This document shows, one piece after another, positions 36,145-46,381 of a stretch of 64,000 bases of DNA; the stretch's first letter is position 1; the number at the start of each line of letters is the position of its first letter. Made by a program: the position numbers and the translations under genes. This stretch comes from Pelagibacteraceae bacterium AG-422-I02 (lineage in GTDB: Bacteria > Pseudomonadota > Alphaproteobacteria > Pelagibacterales > Pelagibacteraceae), in contig QCMS01000003.1 in the NCBI GenBank assembly GCA_003213555.1, forward strand, positions 33,152-97,151, given 5' to 3'. Under the pieces are notes generated by a model. The model searched no databases. It saw only the letters and a program-made list of their open reading frames with translations, and was not told where the DNA came from.

Positions 36145-39100
36145 ATATCTTGCAAAGAAGTTACACTGATATCTCTTAGTTTTAGAGATTTTATACCTTC
36201 CAAACAAACCTTCGCCGTAGACATATTAGTGCAATATGGAACCTTATTAGCAAGAGTAGCTCTTCTCAAAGCCACTGCATCACTTAATTGCGTTTCACTA
36301 TTTTCACCTCCAGTATTAATCACTAAAGCTATCTTTTTGTCATTAAGAACATCAACAATATGAGGAGAGCCTTGATTAACTTTATTTATTTTTTTACAAT
36401 CAATTCCATGTTGATTTATATAATCAGCAGTTCCACCAGTCCCGCAAAGTTTAAAATTCAACTTAATTAATTGTTTTGCTAATTCTACTCCCTCTTTTTT
36501 GTGACTATTTTTTAAAGAGATAAAAGCTAAGCCTTTTTTAGGAAGAGAGTTGGAGGCTGCGATTTGACTCTTTGCAAAAGCCATCCCAAAATTTTTATCA
36601 AAACCCATTACCTCACCTGTAGACTTCATTTCTGGACCAAGTAAAAGATCACTGTTTGGAAATTTATTGAACGGAAACACTGCTTCTTTAACTGCAAACA
36701 TGTCTTTCGTTTTACTTTTTAAGTTAAACTTAGTTAATTTTTCACCAGCCATTACTCTCGAGGCTATCTTAGCAAGTGGTAAATTTTTTGCTTTTGAAAC
36801 AAACGGAACAGTTCTACTAGCCCTTGGGTTTACCTCTATTACATATATTTTGTCATTTTTAATTGCGTATTGAACATTCATGAAACCTTTGACTTCGAGA
36901 GCTAGAGCTAATTTTTTTGTTTGATTTTCAATTTCTTTTATTAAAAAGGATTTAATTGATACTGGCGGTAGACTACATGCAGAATCTCCAGAGTGAATCC
37001 CAGCTTCCTCTATATGTTGCATAATACCAGCGACGAAAACATTTTTGCCATCCGAAATTGCGTCCACATCAACTTCCATTGCATTATCAATGAACTTATC
37101 AATTAAGATCGGATTTTTTTCAGCAACTTTAAATGCCTCTTTTACAAAGTTTTTAAGCTGACTTTTTTCATGAACTATTTCCATAGCTCTGCCGCCTAGT
37201 ACATACGAAGGCCTTACCATTAAAGGCAAACCTATTTTATCGGCTATTTTAATTGCTTGAGGGAAAGTTTTTGCAATACCGCTTTCAGCTTGATTTAATT
37301 TCAATTTATTTAAAAGATTTCTAAATCTATCCCTATCTTCAGCGAGATCAATCGACGTGTATTGTGTTCCTAAAATTGGAAGTTTATTTTCGTGCAAAAA
37401 TTTCGCAAGCTTAATAGGAGTTTGACCACCGAATTGAGTAATTACACCTTTTACGTTACCTTTTGATTTCTCCTTTTTTATAATGTTGAAAACGTATTCA
37501 TCCGTTAAAGGTTCAAAATATAACCTATCACTTGTATCGTAATCGGTTGATACAGTTTCTGGATTACAATTAACCATAATTGTTTCGTATTTAGCCTCTT
37601 TAAGAGCAAAACTAGCTTGGCAACAGCAATAATCAAATTCGATACCTTGACCTATTCTGTTTGGACCTCCGCCAAGTATTATAATTTTATTTCTACTAGA
37701 AGGATCAGACTCGCATTCTGTATAAGAAGAGAAATTTCTTTGATAAGAAGAGTACATGTATGGAGTAAAAGATTTAAATTCTGCAGCACAAGTATCTACT
37801 TTTTTATAAACTGGTAAAACTTTTAATGCAGTTCTTTTCTTTCTAATTAATGACTCTGAGGTATTTGTGAGTTCAGATAATTTTTTATCAGAAAATCCTA
37901 TTGATTTTATATAATTGAATTCATTGAAAGTTTTTGGAAGACCTTTCCTCTTTATTTTGATTTCATTATCTATGATTTCTTTAATTTGGCTTATAAACCA
38001 AGGGTCTATTTTTGATAATTTATGTATTTTATTTAAATTGATTTTTTTTCTAATAGCTTCTGCAACGATTAAAATTTTATTGGGAATATTTTCCTTAAGT
38101 TTCTTTTCTATTTTTTTTTTATTAAGATCAAATATTTGGTCTAAACCTGAGAAACCTGTCTCTAAGGAAACTAAAGCTTTTTGCAAGGATTCTTTAAAGT
38201 TTCTGCCTATTGCCATAGCTTCACCTACAGACTTCATTGACGTACCTAAAACTGCGGCAGAAGTAGAAAATTTTTCAAAGGTAAATCTTGGAATTTTTGT
38301 CACTACATAATCTATTGTAGGTTCAAAAGAGGCAGGGGTTACTTTTGTAATTTCATTTTTTAATTCATCTAAAGTGTACCCAACTGCTAGCTTTGCAGCT
38401 ACTTTTGCTATTGGAAACCCAGTTGCTTTAGAAGCTAAAGCAGATGACCTTGAAACTCTTGGGTTCATCTCAATAATTACCATTCTTCCATTTTTTGGAT
38501 TGATCGCAAATTGAACATTAGATCCTCCCGTTTCTACTCCAATTTTTCTAAGGCAAGCTATAGAAGCATTTCTCATAACTTGATACTCTTTGTCAGTTAA
38601 AGTAAGTGCAGGTGCAATAGTAACCGAGTCCCCAGTATGTATACCCATAGGGTCTACATTTTCTATTGAACAGATAATAATACAGTTATCATTTTTATCT
38701 CTTACTACTTCCATCTCAAATTCTTTCCATCCTTCTAGACACTCCTCTACTAAAACTTGATTAACAGGTGACTCATACAGTCCATTCTTTATTATCTTAA
38801 AAAACTCTTTTTTATTTTTAGCAATACCACCGCCTAACCCACCTAAAGTGAATGCTGGTCTAATTATTGCAGGTAATCCAATTTGCTTTAATGCTTTGGT
38901 GGACTGATTAAATTTATTTACAATTTTTGACTTAGGAAGATCTAAACCAATCTCGATCATGTTTTTTCTAAACTTTTTTCTATCTTCAGCATTAGATATT
39001 GCTTTTGAATTAGCACCAATAAGTTCAATTTTATATTTTTTAAGAATTCCTTTTTTTTCAGCCTCCATTGCTAAATTTAAAGCTGTTTGACCTCCCATGG

Positions 39101-39365
39101 TCGGTAAAATTGCGTCAGGTTTTTCTTTTATAAGAATTTTTTCAAGCACTTCTATTGTAATGGGCTCGATATACGTTTTGTCTGCAACATTTGGATCAGT
39201 CATTATTGTTGCTGGATTAGAATTAATTAAAATTACTTTGAACCCCTCATCTTTTAGCGCTTTACATGCTTGTGTTCCCGAGTAATCAAATTCACAAGCT
39301 TGACCAATAATAATAGGACCTGCGCCTACAACTAAAATTTTCTTAATATCTTTTCTTTTTGGCAT
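36141..39365 (-). CDS. carB: Carbamoyl-phosphate synthase large subunit
   Basis: Makes carbamoyl phosphate for pyrimidine and arginine synthesis. Two homologous ATP-grasp halves are visible: [20 protein letters not shown] starts the first and [20 protein letters not shown] the second (about 545). [12 protein letters not shown] and [14 protein letters not shown] are the paired ATP-site loops. The allosteric MGS-like domain lies at the C terminus (about 935 on, [16 protein letters not shown]). Length 1074 is full. It overlaps carA by 23 bp. Confidence 0.98.
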   Translation of the reverse strand: MPKRKDIKKILVVGAGPIIIGQACEFDYSGTQACKALKDEGFKVILINSNPATIMTDPNVADKTYIEPITIEVLEKILIKEKPDAILPTMGGQTALNLAMEAEKKGILKKYKIELIGANSKAISNAEDRKKFRKNMIEIGLDLPKSKIVNKFNQSTKALKQIGLPAIIRPAFTLGGLGGGIAKNKKEFFKIIKNGLYESPVNQVLVEECLEGWKEFEMEVVRDKNDNCIIICSIENVDPMGIHTGDSVTIAPALTLTDKEYQVMRNASIACLRKIGVETGGSNVQFAINPKNGRMVIIEMNPRVSRSSALASKATGFPIAKVAAKLAVGYTLDELKNEITKVTPASFEPTIDYVVTKIPRFTFEKFSTSAAVLGTSMKSVGEAMAIGRNFKESLQKALVSLETGFSGLDQIFDLNKKKIEKKLKENIPNKILIVAEAIRKKINLNKIHKLSKIDPWFISQIKEIIDNEIKIKRKGLPKTFNEFNYIKSIGFSDKKLSELTNTSESLIRKKRTALKVLPVYKKVDTCAAEFKSFTPYMYSSYQRNFSSYTECESDPSSRNKIIILGGGPNRIGQGIEFDYCCCQASFALKEAKYETIMVNCNPETVSTDYDTSDRLYFEPLTDEYVFNIIKKEKSKGNVKGVITQFGGQTPIKLAKFLHENKLPILGTQYTSIDLAEDRDRFRNLLNKLKLNQAESGIAKTFPQAIKIADKIGLPLMVRPSYVLGGRAMEIVHEKSQLKNFVKEAFKVAEKNPILIDKFIDNAMEVDVDAISDGKNVFVAGIMQHIEEAGIHSGDSACSLPPVSIKSFLIKEIENQTKKLALALEVKGFMNVQYAIKNDKIYVIEVNPRASRTVPFVSKAKNLPLAKIASRVMAGEKLTKFNLKSKTKDMFAVKEAVFPFNKFPNSDLLLGPEMKSTGEVMGFDKNFGMAFAKSQIAASNSLPKKGLAFISLKNSHKKEGVELAKQLIKLNFKLCGTGGTADYINQHGIDCKKINKVNQGSPHIVDVLNDKKIALVINTGGENSETQLSDAVALRRATLANKVPYCTNMSTAKVCLEGIKSLKLRDISVTSLQDI

Positions 39366-40551
39366 TTTTTTTCATACTTTCTATAAATTCTTTAAATAAA
39401 TAAACGCTATCTTGTGGACCAGGATTAGACTCCGGGTGATACTGCACAGAATAAACGGGTTTGTTTTTCAATTTTATTCCCTCAACACTATTATCAAAAA
39501 GAGATTGATGAGTAATTTGTATATTTTTTTTTAAACTGCTTTTTATAACTTCAAATCCATGATTTTGACTTGTAATTTCTACATTCCCATTAATTAAATT
39601 TTTTACTGGATGATTTGCACCTCTATGGCCTAAAGTCATTTTTTTTGTTTTTGCGCCTAAAGCTAAAGCAAGGATTTGATGGCCAAGACAGATACCAAAT
39701 ATGGGTAAATTTTTTTTAATTAATTCTTTTACTATAGGTATCGCGTATTTGCCTGTGGCAGCTGGATCACCTGGTCCGTTGGATAAAAAAACCCCGTTTG
39801 GTTTTAATTTAATTATATCTGTTGCTAATGTTTTGCAAGAAACTACTGTTACTCTACAATTAAAGTCTGAAAAATATCTTAAAATATTTTTTTTAACTCC
39901 ATAATCTATTGTGACAACATGAAATTTTTTTTTATTATTTTTAACGAAACCTGTTTCTTTTTTCCATGTTTTTAAACCTCTCCAAGTGTAGATCTTTTTT
40001 GTTGAGACTTTTTGAGCTAAATCTAAATTTTTCAGGCCACTCCATTTTTGTGTTTGTCTAAGAAGTTTTTTTATATTTATTTTTTTCTTCTTCGAGTAGG
40101 ATATGGTTCCTTTGGGAGCTCCTTTATCTCTTATAAAATTTGTGAGATTTCTTGTGTCGACTCCAGTAATACCTACAATTTTATTTTTTTTTAACCACTC
40201 ATCTAAGTGCTTGAGCGCCCTGTAGTTTGAAGGACTTGTAATTTCAGAGTTTATAATGACTCCCTTAGTCCAAATTTTATCAGACTCATGATCCTCTTGA
40301 TTAGTGCCTACATTACCAACGTGAGGAAATGTAAAATTTATAATTTGGTCTGCGTAAGAGGGGTCTGATATTATTTCTTGATAACCAGTTATTGATGTAT
40401 TGAAACACACTTCGCCAGTAGCTTCACCAGGATAACCTAAACCAATACCTTTAAAAAATTTTCCGTTTTGTAGAACTAAAATAGCGTTGGAATCGATCTT
40501 ATTAAGATTTTTATTTGAGTATATATTTTGAATAAAAGGTTTCAAATACAA
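39343..40551 (-). CDS. carA: Carbamoyl-phosphate synthase small subunit
   Basis: Glutamine amidotransferase subunit that feeds ammonia to CarB. The N-terminal domain has [20 protein letters not shown]. The class I GATase domain has [16 protein letters not shown], the nucleophilic Cys in [17 protein letters not shown], and the His-Glu pair in [16 protein letters not shown]. Length is 402. No ATG is available in frame near the expected N terminus; the start is TTG at 40551 or a second TTG 6 bp later. It lies within a 12-bp palindrome. Confidence 0.95.
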   Translation of the reverse strand: MYLKPFIQNIYSNKNLNKIDSNAILVLQNGKFFKGIGLGYPGEATGEVCFNTSITGYQEIISDPSYADQIINFTFPHVGNVGTNQEDHESDKIWTKGVIINSEITSPSNYRALKHLDEWLKKNKIVGITGVDTRNLTNFIRDKGAPKGTISYSKKKKINIKKLLRQTQKWSGLKNLDLAQKVSTKKIYTWRGLKTWKKETGFVKNNKKKFHVVTIDYGVKKNILRYFSDFNCRVTVVSCKTLATDIIKLKPNGVFLSNGPGDPAATGKYAIPIVKELIKKNLPIFGICLGHQILALALGAKTKKMTLGHRGANHPVKNLINGNVEITSQNHGFEVIKSSLKKNIQITHQSLFDNSVEGIKLKNKPVYSVQYHPESNPGPQDSVYLFKEFIESMKKNAKKKRY

Positions 40552-40595
40552 CTCATGAGTTAAAGTAAAAAACTTATAAACATGATTTTGCGCAA
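40550..40595. promoter_or_regulatory. Two palindromes in carA/yqeY divergent region
   Basis: AACTCATGAGTT (40550-40561) is a perfect 12-bp palindrome overlapping the carA TTG start, and TTGCGCAA (40588-40595) is a perfect 8-bp palindrome. Both lie in or at the edge of the 122-bp gap that must carry the carAB and yqeY-dnaG-rpoD promoters. They might be operator sites; no known regulator box is recognised. Confidence 0.3.
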
Positions 40596-40673
40596 CATAT
40601 GAAATAGTAATAAAATCGTCAAGAAAGTTCTTTTTATTTTGGATAAGAATTGTGATTAAAATAATTTTTAAAC

Positions 40674-41129
40674 ATGTCTTTAAAAAAGCAAATTGAACAA
40701 AAACTTAACGAAGCACTCAAGGCAAAGGACAAGAACATTTATCCAACCCTTAGGTTAGTAGTATCAGCCATAAAAGACGCTGAAATAGCAAGCCGAACCA
40801 AAGATCAAAAGGAAATATCCGATAGCGATTTGACTGCTATTTTAAAAAAAATGATTAAACAGAGAAATGAGTCGTGTGAGGTCTATAAAAAGGCTGGACG
40901 GAATGAACTTTTAGAAAATGAAACTAAAGAGATAGAGGTGATAAGTGCTTTTTTACCAAAACAACTTAGTGAAGAAGAGACAAAAAAAATATGTGAGGAA
41001 GCTATAAAATCTTCTGGTGCATCTTCTATGAAAGATATGGGAAAAGTTATGGGAGTTTTGAAAGCAAAACATGCAGACACTCTTGATTTTTCAAAAGTAA
41101 GCTCAATCATAAAAACACTTTTGAACTAA
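40674..41129 (+). CDS. GatB/YqeY domain-containing protein
   Basis: A 151-residue YqeY protein: MSLKKQIEQKLNEALKAKD, RLVVSAIKDAEI, LTAILKKMIKQRNES and the LPKQLSEEETKKI block match the family, which is related to the tRNA-binding tail of GatB. It may assist tRNA amidation, but its role is unproven. Placement immediately before dnaG is conserved in proteobacteria. Its stop is immediately followed by the dnaG ATG. Confidence 0.9.
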   Translation: MSLKKQIEQKLNEALKAKDKNIYPTLRLVVSAIKDAEIASRTKDQKEISDSDLTAILKKMIKQRNESCEVYKKAGRNELLENETKEIEVISAFLPKQLSEEETKKICEEAIKSSGASSMKDMGKVMGVLKAKHADTLDFSKVSSIIKTLLN

Positions 41130-42914
41130 ATGAAATATCCTAAAGAATATCTTGATGAAATAAAATTAAGATTAAAAGTATCTCAAGTTGTAGGAAAAAC
41201 AGTTCAATTAAAAAAAAGAGGAAAAGAATTTATTGGACTCTCACCTTTTAAGAATGAAAAAAGCCCATCTTTTACAGTTAATGATGAAAAAGAATTTTAT
41301 CATTGTTTTAGTAGCGGCGAACATGGAAATATTTTTGATTTTCTAATGAAAACAAAATCAATAGGTTTTGGTGAAGCTGTTAGAACTTTAGCTGCGGAAG
41401 CAGGAATGCAGCCTTATAGATTTTCTAATTTTGATCAAAAAAAAGACTTAAGATTTCAAACTTACAAAAATATCTTTAAGGATTATACTAATTATTTTCA
41501 TCAACAACTATTAAATTCAGATAATAAAGAAATAGTAGAATACCTTTTGAAAAGAGATTTAAAAAAAAATACTATTGAGGAATTTCAATTAGGTTATGTC
41601 TCATGGCAAAATAAATTCTATGAAAAGCTACTAAAAAAATACTCTGAGGAAGAAATTAATTTAACAGGTTTATATTATAAAAATGATAAAACCGGAAAAT
41701 ATATAGATAGATTTAACTCAAGAATTATATTCCCAGTTAATAATATCACTGGTGACACAATCGCTTTCGGCGGAAGGATAATACGCGAGGGAAATTTAGC
41801 TAAATATATTAATTCTCCAGAAACAGAATTTTATAAAAAAGGAAATATGATTTTTAATTTAGATAAAGCTAAAGATTTAAGGTCAGAGACAGATGAAGTT
41901 TTAATTGTAGAGGGTTATATGGATGTTATAAGCGTCTATTCATCCGGTGTAAAGAATGTAATTGCTAACTCGGGTACTGCTTTAACAGAAAGACAAATTA
42001 GTTTGATTTGGAAGTTTTTTTCAAATCCAATTATTTGTTTAGATGGTGATGAGAGTGGGCAAAAAGCTGCTTTTAGAATTGCAGAAAAATTCTTTCCATT
42101 AATAAATGAAAAAAATAAAATTTTTTTTTCTATAATGCCCGAGGGCACGGACCCAGATGATTACATAAAAAAATACGGAAAAGATGGATTACAAAATTTA
42201 CTAAAGGAAAAACAAATTATTCAATCTTTTGTTTGGAATTATCATTTAAGAAAAATAGATCAAAATAATCCTTATGAAATTTCCAAGTTTGAAAAAGAAA
42301 TTCAAAAATTATCGTATTCTATTCAAGATGAAACTTTGAAAAAATATGTCCTCGAAGATTTTTTAGAAAAAATTAGAAAATTGACACCCATCCAAACCTC
42401 AAGAAAAAACTTTAAACGTATGTCATTTAAAAAAGAGAGAGATTATCATATTTTAAAAGAGACAAAACTTTTACATCAAAAAAAACAAAATTTGTCTAAA
42501 GTACAAATTATTGAATATTCAATTTTATATTTAATCTTAAATTTTTTTGAAATCATATCTAAAAAAATTGAAGATTTGTCAGAGTTAAATTTTCAAAGTG
42601 AAAAAAATGAAAACTTGAAAAAAAACGTCATTAATTCAATTACAGAAGGCGATGATAAGACAATTTTAAACAGAAAAATTGCCAGTTTTGAAAAGACAAT
42701 CCATGAAATTAATGAAAATTCTAGTATTCAGATGATTGCAAATAATAAAACTGAACAAGAAATACTAGATATACTTGACGACTTAATTCAAGATCACAAG
42801 AAGCAATATAGCCTTAAAAAAATAGAATCTCTTGAGCAGAAATTAATAAACAACTTGGATGAAAGCTCTTTCTCAGAGCTTCTTAAGCTCAAAAGTCAGT
42901 TAAATAGGGATTAA
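41130..42914 (+). CDS. dnaG: DNA primase DnaG, zinc-ligand residues mostly lost
   Basis: Synthesises RNA primers for replication. The N-terminal CHC2 domain is present in shape (about 30-75) but its ligands are altered. The usual C-P-F-H reads SPFK (GLSPFKNEKSPSF), and the usual C-F-x-C-G reads CFSSG (FYHCFSSGEHG), so three of four zinc ligands are gone. The catalytic core is intact: SRIIFPVNNITGDTIAFGGR, the TOPRIM motif VLIVEGYMDVISVYSSG, NSGTALTERQ and ICLDGDESGQKAA. A C-terminal helicase-binding region follows. Length 594 is normal. Next gene is rpoD. Confidence 0.95.
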   Translation: MKYPKEYLDEIKLRLKVSQVVGKTVQLKKRGKEFIGLSPFKNEKSPSFTVNDEKEFYHCFSSGEHGNIFDFLMKTKSIGFGEAVRTLAAEAGMQPYRFSNFDQKKDLRFQTYKNIFKDYTNYFHQQLLNSDNKEIVEYLLKRDLKKNTIEEFQLGYVSWQNKFYEKLLKKYSEEEINLTGLYYKNDKTGKYIDRFNSRIIFPVNNITGDTIAFGGRIIREGNLAKYINSPETEFYKKGNMIFNLDKAKDLRSETDEVLIVEGYMDVISVYSSGVKNVIANSGTALTERQISLIWKFFSNPIICLDGDESGQKAAFRIAEKFFPLINEKNKIFFSIMPEGTDPDDYIKKYGKDGLQNLLKEKQIIQSFVWNYHLRKIDQNNPYEISKFEKEIQKLSYSIQDETLKKYVLEDFLEKIRKLTPIQTSRKNFKRMSFKKERDYHILKETKLLHQKKQNLSKVQIIEYSILYLILNFFEIISKKIEDLSELNFQSEKNENLKKNVINSITEGDDKTILNRKIASFEKTIHEINENSSIQMIANNKTEQEILDILDDLIQDHKKQYSLKKIESLEQKLINNLDESSFSELLKLKSQLNRD

Positions 42915-42966
42915 AAAAGTATAGATTTTTTAGAGTTAGTCATTATATATACTTCGTTGCTTAAAT

Positions 42967-44832
42967 ATGTCTGAAAAACTTATAACTAAATCATTTGAAA
43001 GACTTCTCGATAAAGGAAAGCATAGAGGTTTTATAACTTATGAAGAATTAGGAAAATCTTTAGGAAAAAGAAACGGTACTAATGAAAACATTGAGAGGGC
43101 TTTAATAATTCTAGTAGATGAAAAAGTCACATTAGTAGAAAAAAAATCTCAATTTCAATCAAACAAGAAGAAAGAGACGGCAAATCAAACTGAGGAAAAA
43201 ACTTCTGATAAAAGCGATGATCCAATTAGAATGTATCTTAGAGAGATGGGAGGTGTCGAACTTTTATCAAGAGAGGGAGAGATTGCGATAGCCAAAAGAA
43301 TAGAGGCTGGAAAAGATGTGATGATTAATGCACTTACTCAAAGTCCTATAGTAGGAAAAAAAATATTTGAATGGAAAGAGCAAATAGAAAATCAACAAAT
43401 GTTAGTGAGGGACATAATTGATATTGACTCTACATATGAAGATTTTGAGTCTTTAAATGAAGATAACGATGATGGGACAAAGGTAAATAAAAAAACTAAG
43501 TCAAAAAAGGAGAACGATAAAAAAGATGAAGTAGAAAAGAAGGATGAAACAAGTGATGATGATGAGTTTAATGTTTCTCTTGCTAAAATGGAGGAAGAAA
43601 TAAAACCAAAAATTATAAATATTTTAGACTCATTAAATAAAAATTATTCAAAACTAAAAAAATACCAAATTGAAAAACTTGAATGTCTGCTAGCTTCAAA
43701 AGAATTATCTGTATCAAAAAATAAGAATTTTAAAAAAATTCAAGAGATTTTAGTCGATAACTTTAAGAATTTACAATTAGCTCCTCACATTGTCGAGGAA
43801 TTGGTGCAATCACATTATAAAGAGAACAAAAAAATTGTTTCACTTGAAGGTGTGCTTATGAGATTAGCTATGGATAATAAGATTTCTCGAGAAGAATTTT
43901 TAAAATATTATGTCGGTAATGAAATTAATCCAAAATTTGAAATTTTTTTAAAAGAAAACCCGACCTGGAAAGCTTTCTTTAAAAAATATAAAAAAGATTT
44001 TACAGAAATTAAAGATAGATTAGTGGAGTTTAGTAAAAAAATTGGTTTATCTGTAGGTGAATTCAAAAAACTAGTTAGTAGGATACAAAAAGGTGAAAGA
44101 GAATCTAGAATAGCAAAAAAAGAGATGGTAGAGGCAAACTTAAGATTAGTAATATCTATAGCAAAAAAATATACAAATAGAGGACTTCAATTTTTAGATT
44201 TAATACAAGAGGGTAATATTGGCCTAATGAAAGCAGTAGATAAGTTTGAATACAGAAGAGGTTACAAATTTTCAACTTATGCAACTTGGTGGATTAGGCA
44301 AGCAATAACAAGATCAATTGCTGACCAAGCAAGAACAATAAGAATACCAGTACATATGATTGAAACTATAAATAAGATTGTAAGAACTCAAAGACAAATA
44401 ATGAGTGAATTTGGAAGAGAGCCGACCCCTGAAGAGCTAGCAAAAAAACTCGCTATGCCATTGGAGAAAGTAAGAAAAGTTTTAAAAATTGCAAAAGAAC
44501 CAGTATCACTTGAAACACCAGTGGGTGACGAAGAAGATAGTAGTCTTGGAGATTTTATTGAAGACAAAAATGCACTACAACCGCTTGACACAGCAATTCA
44601 ATCTAATCTAAGTGAATCAACAACTAAAATTTTAGCTTCACTAACTCCCAGGGAGGAAAGAGTTTTAAGAATGCGATTTGGCATAGGGATGAATACTGAT
44701 CACACGCTTGAGGAGGTGGGGCTACAATTTTCAGTGACAAGAGAAAGAATAAGACAAATAGAAGCAAAAGCTCTAAGAAAGCTAAAACATCCAAGTAGAT
44801 CGAAGCAACTGAAAAGTTTTCTAGAAAAATAA
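42967..44832 (+). CDS. rpoD: RNA polymerase sigma factor RpoD (sigma-70)
   Basis: Primary sigma factor. Region 1.1 is about 1-60, and region 1.2 is [22 protein letters not shown] Lys/Asp/Glu-rich non-conserved insert follows (about 150-200). Region 2 contains [39 protein letters not shown] and the -10 reading helix [14 protein letters not shown]. Region 3 has [13 protein letters not shown], and region 4 [16 protein letters not shown] plus helix-turn-helix [20 protein letters not shown]. Length is 621. A 52-bp gap after dnaG contains TATATA, possibly an internal promoter. Confidence 0.98.
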   Translation: MSEKLITKSFERLLDKGKHRGFITYEELGKSLGKRNGTNENIERALIILVDEKVTLVEKKSQFQSNKKKETANQTEEKTSDKSDDPIRMYLREMGGVELLSREGEIAIAKRIEAGKDVMINALTQSPIVGKKIFEWKEQIENQQMLVRDIIDIDSTYEDFESLNEDNDDGTKVNKKTKSKKENDKKDEVEKKDETSDDDEFNVSLAKMEEEIKPKIINILDSLNKNYSKLKKYQIEKLECLLASKELSVSKNKNFKKIQEILVDNFKNLQLAPHIVEELVQSHYKENKKIVSLEGVLMRLAMDNKISREEFLKYYVGNEINPKFEIFLKENPTWKAFFKKYKKDFTEIKDRLVEFSKKIGLSVGEFKKLVSRIQKGERESRIAKKEMVEANLRLVISIAKKYTNRGLQFLDLIQEGNIGLMKAVDKFEYRRGYKFSTYATWWIRQAITRSIADQARTIRIPVHMIETINKIVRTQRQIMSEFGREPTPEELAKKLAMPLEKVRKVLKIAKEPVSLETPVGDEEDSSLGDFIEDKNALQPLDTAIQSNLSESTTKILASLTPREERVLRMRFGIGMNTDHTLEEVGLQFSVTRERIRQIEAKALRKLKHPSRSKQLKSFLEK

Positions 44833-44854
44833 AAATTTGAAAAATATATAAAAT

Positions 44855-45628
44855 TTGTCATTTGCATTAAAAAGAAAATTACCACAAATTTATAAAATCT
44901 TAAAAAAATTTGAAAAATACGTTCCAGCGGAAGTTTATCTATGGGATAAAAAAAAATACTCAGCAAATCTTAAAATAGTTTCACTTTTAAGTATATGGCA
45001 AAGTTGGCCACGGCTCAAAACTGAGTCTAAAGTCGTTTATGACTTTTATACAGGAGGTGATGTTTTAGATATTGGTGCCTTTCAAGGAATATACGCTTTT
45101 ATTCTTGCTCCAAAAGCGAAAAAAAATGATACCTTCATTTTGTGCGAACCAGATATGAGTGTAAAAAAAGAGCTTCTAGATAACATAAGGATTTTAAAAA
45201 ATTTATTTAAGTACGTAAATTTTAAACATATTTTTGAACCAATCGGAAATGGAAATAAAGTTGTGAGAAATCCCACGATTTATGGACACCCAAAATTTGA
45301 GAGCAAAGATACTTTTAATAATAAAAATAATTCTACAGAAAGTTTTAATTCGATAACTTTGGATGAATTAGTTAAAATTAATAAAATATCACCGACTTTT
45401 ATTAAAATTGATGTTGAAGGTGCTGAATACAATGTTTTAAATGGAATGAAGAATATTTTCGAAACTTTAAAACCTATAATTATGCTTGAAAAGCACCCTA
45501 CATTATTACCGAAGAATGTTAATATCGGCTCTATTAATAGTCTACTGCATCAAAATGGCTACGAGATGGTTAAAGAAATTTATAAAGATGATGTAGCAAT
45601 TACAGAAATTTGGAAAAATTCTAATTAA
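44855..45628 (+). CDS. FkbM-family methyltransferase with probable TTG start
   Basis: A 257-residue SAM-dependent methyltransferase. Motif I is DVLDIGAFQGIYAFILAP, the acidic residue after beta-2 is in FILCEPDMSVKKELL, and the FkbM-typical C-terminal SPTFIKIDVEGAEYNVLNGM and PIIMLEKHPTLL are clear. FkbM enzymes O-methylate sugars and other small or surface molecules. An in-frame stop at 44849 leaves only two codons upstream, so TTG at 44855 is the first available start. It follows rpoD by 22 bp. The substrate is unknown. Confidence 0.82.
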   Translation: MSFALKRKLPQIYKILKKFEKYVPAEVYLWDKKKYSANLKIVSLLSIWQSWPRLKTESKVVYDFYTGGDVLDIGAFQGIYAFILAPKAKKNDTFILCEPDMSVKKELLDNIRILKNLFKYVNFKHIFEPIGNGNKVVRNPTIYGHPKFESKDTFNNKNNSTESFNSITLDELVKINKISPTFIKIDVEGAEYNVLNGMKNIFETLKPIIMLEKHPTLLPKNVNIGSINSLLHQNGYEMVKEIYKDDVAITEIWKNSN

Positions 45629-45698
45629 AAATTCTATTAAGAAGATTAAGTTTTTCTTGAAGGTAGGCTGAAAGACTTGTAAGTATTATTTTAATTAA

Positions 45699-45775
45699 GG
45701 GCCTGTAGCTCAGTTGGTTAGAGCAGTACACTCATAATGTATTGGTCCCAGGTTCGAGTCCTGGCGGGCCCACCA
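45699..45775 (+). tRNA. tRNA-Met type, anticodon CAT (possibly tRNA-Ile2)
   Basis: A 77-nt cloverleaf with encoded CCA. The acceptor stem is GGGCCTG with CGGGCCC (one G-U pair), discriminator A. The anticodon loop is CTCATAA giving CAT. The T-arm contains GGTTCGAGTCC. The 5' end is fully paired at 1-72, so it is not an initiator. Positions 4-69 and 5-68 are C-G pairs, which in E. coli favour recognition by TilS and hence tRNA-Ile2 identity. Elongator Met remains possible. The 3' end is 2 bp from the convergent mlaC stop. Confidence 0.93.
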
Positions 45776-45777
45776 AA

Positions 45778-46374
45778 TTAGTTTTTGATAAATTCGTCAA
45801 GTTTGTTAATCAAAATTTGAATATCGTTATTATTAGAACTTAATATTGATGCAAATTCTTCTTTTTGTGTTCTAGCCAAACTTAAACCTTCAACTATTAG
45901 ATCTCTTATTAAAGGTTTTTCAGGATTCTTAGTATAAACTCTCCAGTCTATCTCAATCTCCGGTGAACCATCACTTGGTTTTACTTTTGAATTTACGATC
46001 GTGTAATTATCACTTTTTTTGTCTGAGCTAAGCACTTCAAATTTACTTGATGAATAATCTGAAAGTCTTGATGTAAGACTTTTTAAAAAGTATTTTTCAA
46101 ATGACTTTTGATAGTTTACCAGAACCTCACTATCTGAAGATTTTCTTAGCTCCCCAAGTGTATAAAGACTAAGTGCTTTAATGTCTACATGTTCAAGAGC
46201 TATTTCCCTAACAAAATTTTTTTTCTGATCCGTGTTTAAATTTTCGTCTCCTAACTTAGTAATTACATCATTTACCAACTCATTTACAAAATCTTTTGGA
46301 TTTAAACTATAAGCTTTTAAAGAACTGCTAAAGATTAAAAATATTAAAATTAAAAAAATACTAAACTTTTTCAT
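45778..46374 (-). CDS. mlaC: MlaC-family phospholipid-binding periplasmic protein
   Basis: Tol-Tol-Ttg2D/MlaC protein that ferries phospholipids between outer-membrane MlaA and the inner-membrane Mla ABC transporter. A signal peptide (about 1-21) is followed by a mostly helical and beta domain: NPKDFVNELVNDVITKLGD, HVDIKALSLYTLGELRK, FLKSLTSRLSDYSSSKFEV and INWRVY-like IDWRVYTKNPEKPLIRDLIVEG. Length 198 matches the family. It is 7 bp behind mlaA; the mlaFED genes are not in this window. Confidence 0.9.
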   Translation of the reverse strand: MKKFSIFLILIFLIFSSSLKAYSLNPKDFVNELVNDVITKLGDENLNTDQKKNFVREIALEHVDIKALSLYTLGELRKSSDSEVLVNYQKSFEKYFLKSLTSRLSDYSSSKFEVLSSDKKSDNYTIVNSKVKPSDGSPEIEIDWRVYTKNPEKPLIRDLIVEGLSLARTQKEEFASILSSNNNDIQILINKLDEFIKN

Positions 46375-46381
46375 TAATATT

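Noticed and set aside
37617-37817. Plus-strand ORFs inside carB, also 36667-36873, 37915-38310, 39097-39285
   Set aside because: They are frame shadows of the well conserved CarB sequence.
40552-40673. Possible riboswitch in the carA/yqeY gap
   Set aside because: The gap is 122 bp, AT-rich, and shows no conserved riboswitch core such as glycine or SAM-type motifs; only short palindromes were seen.
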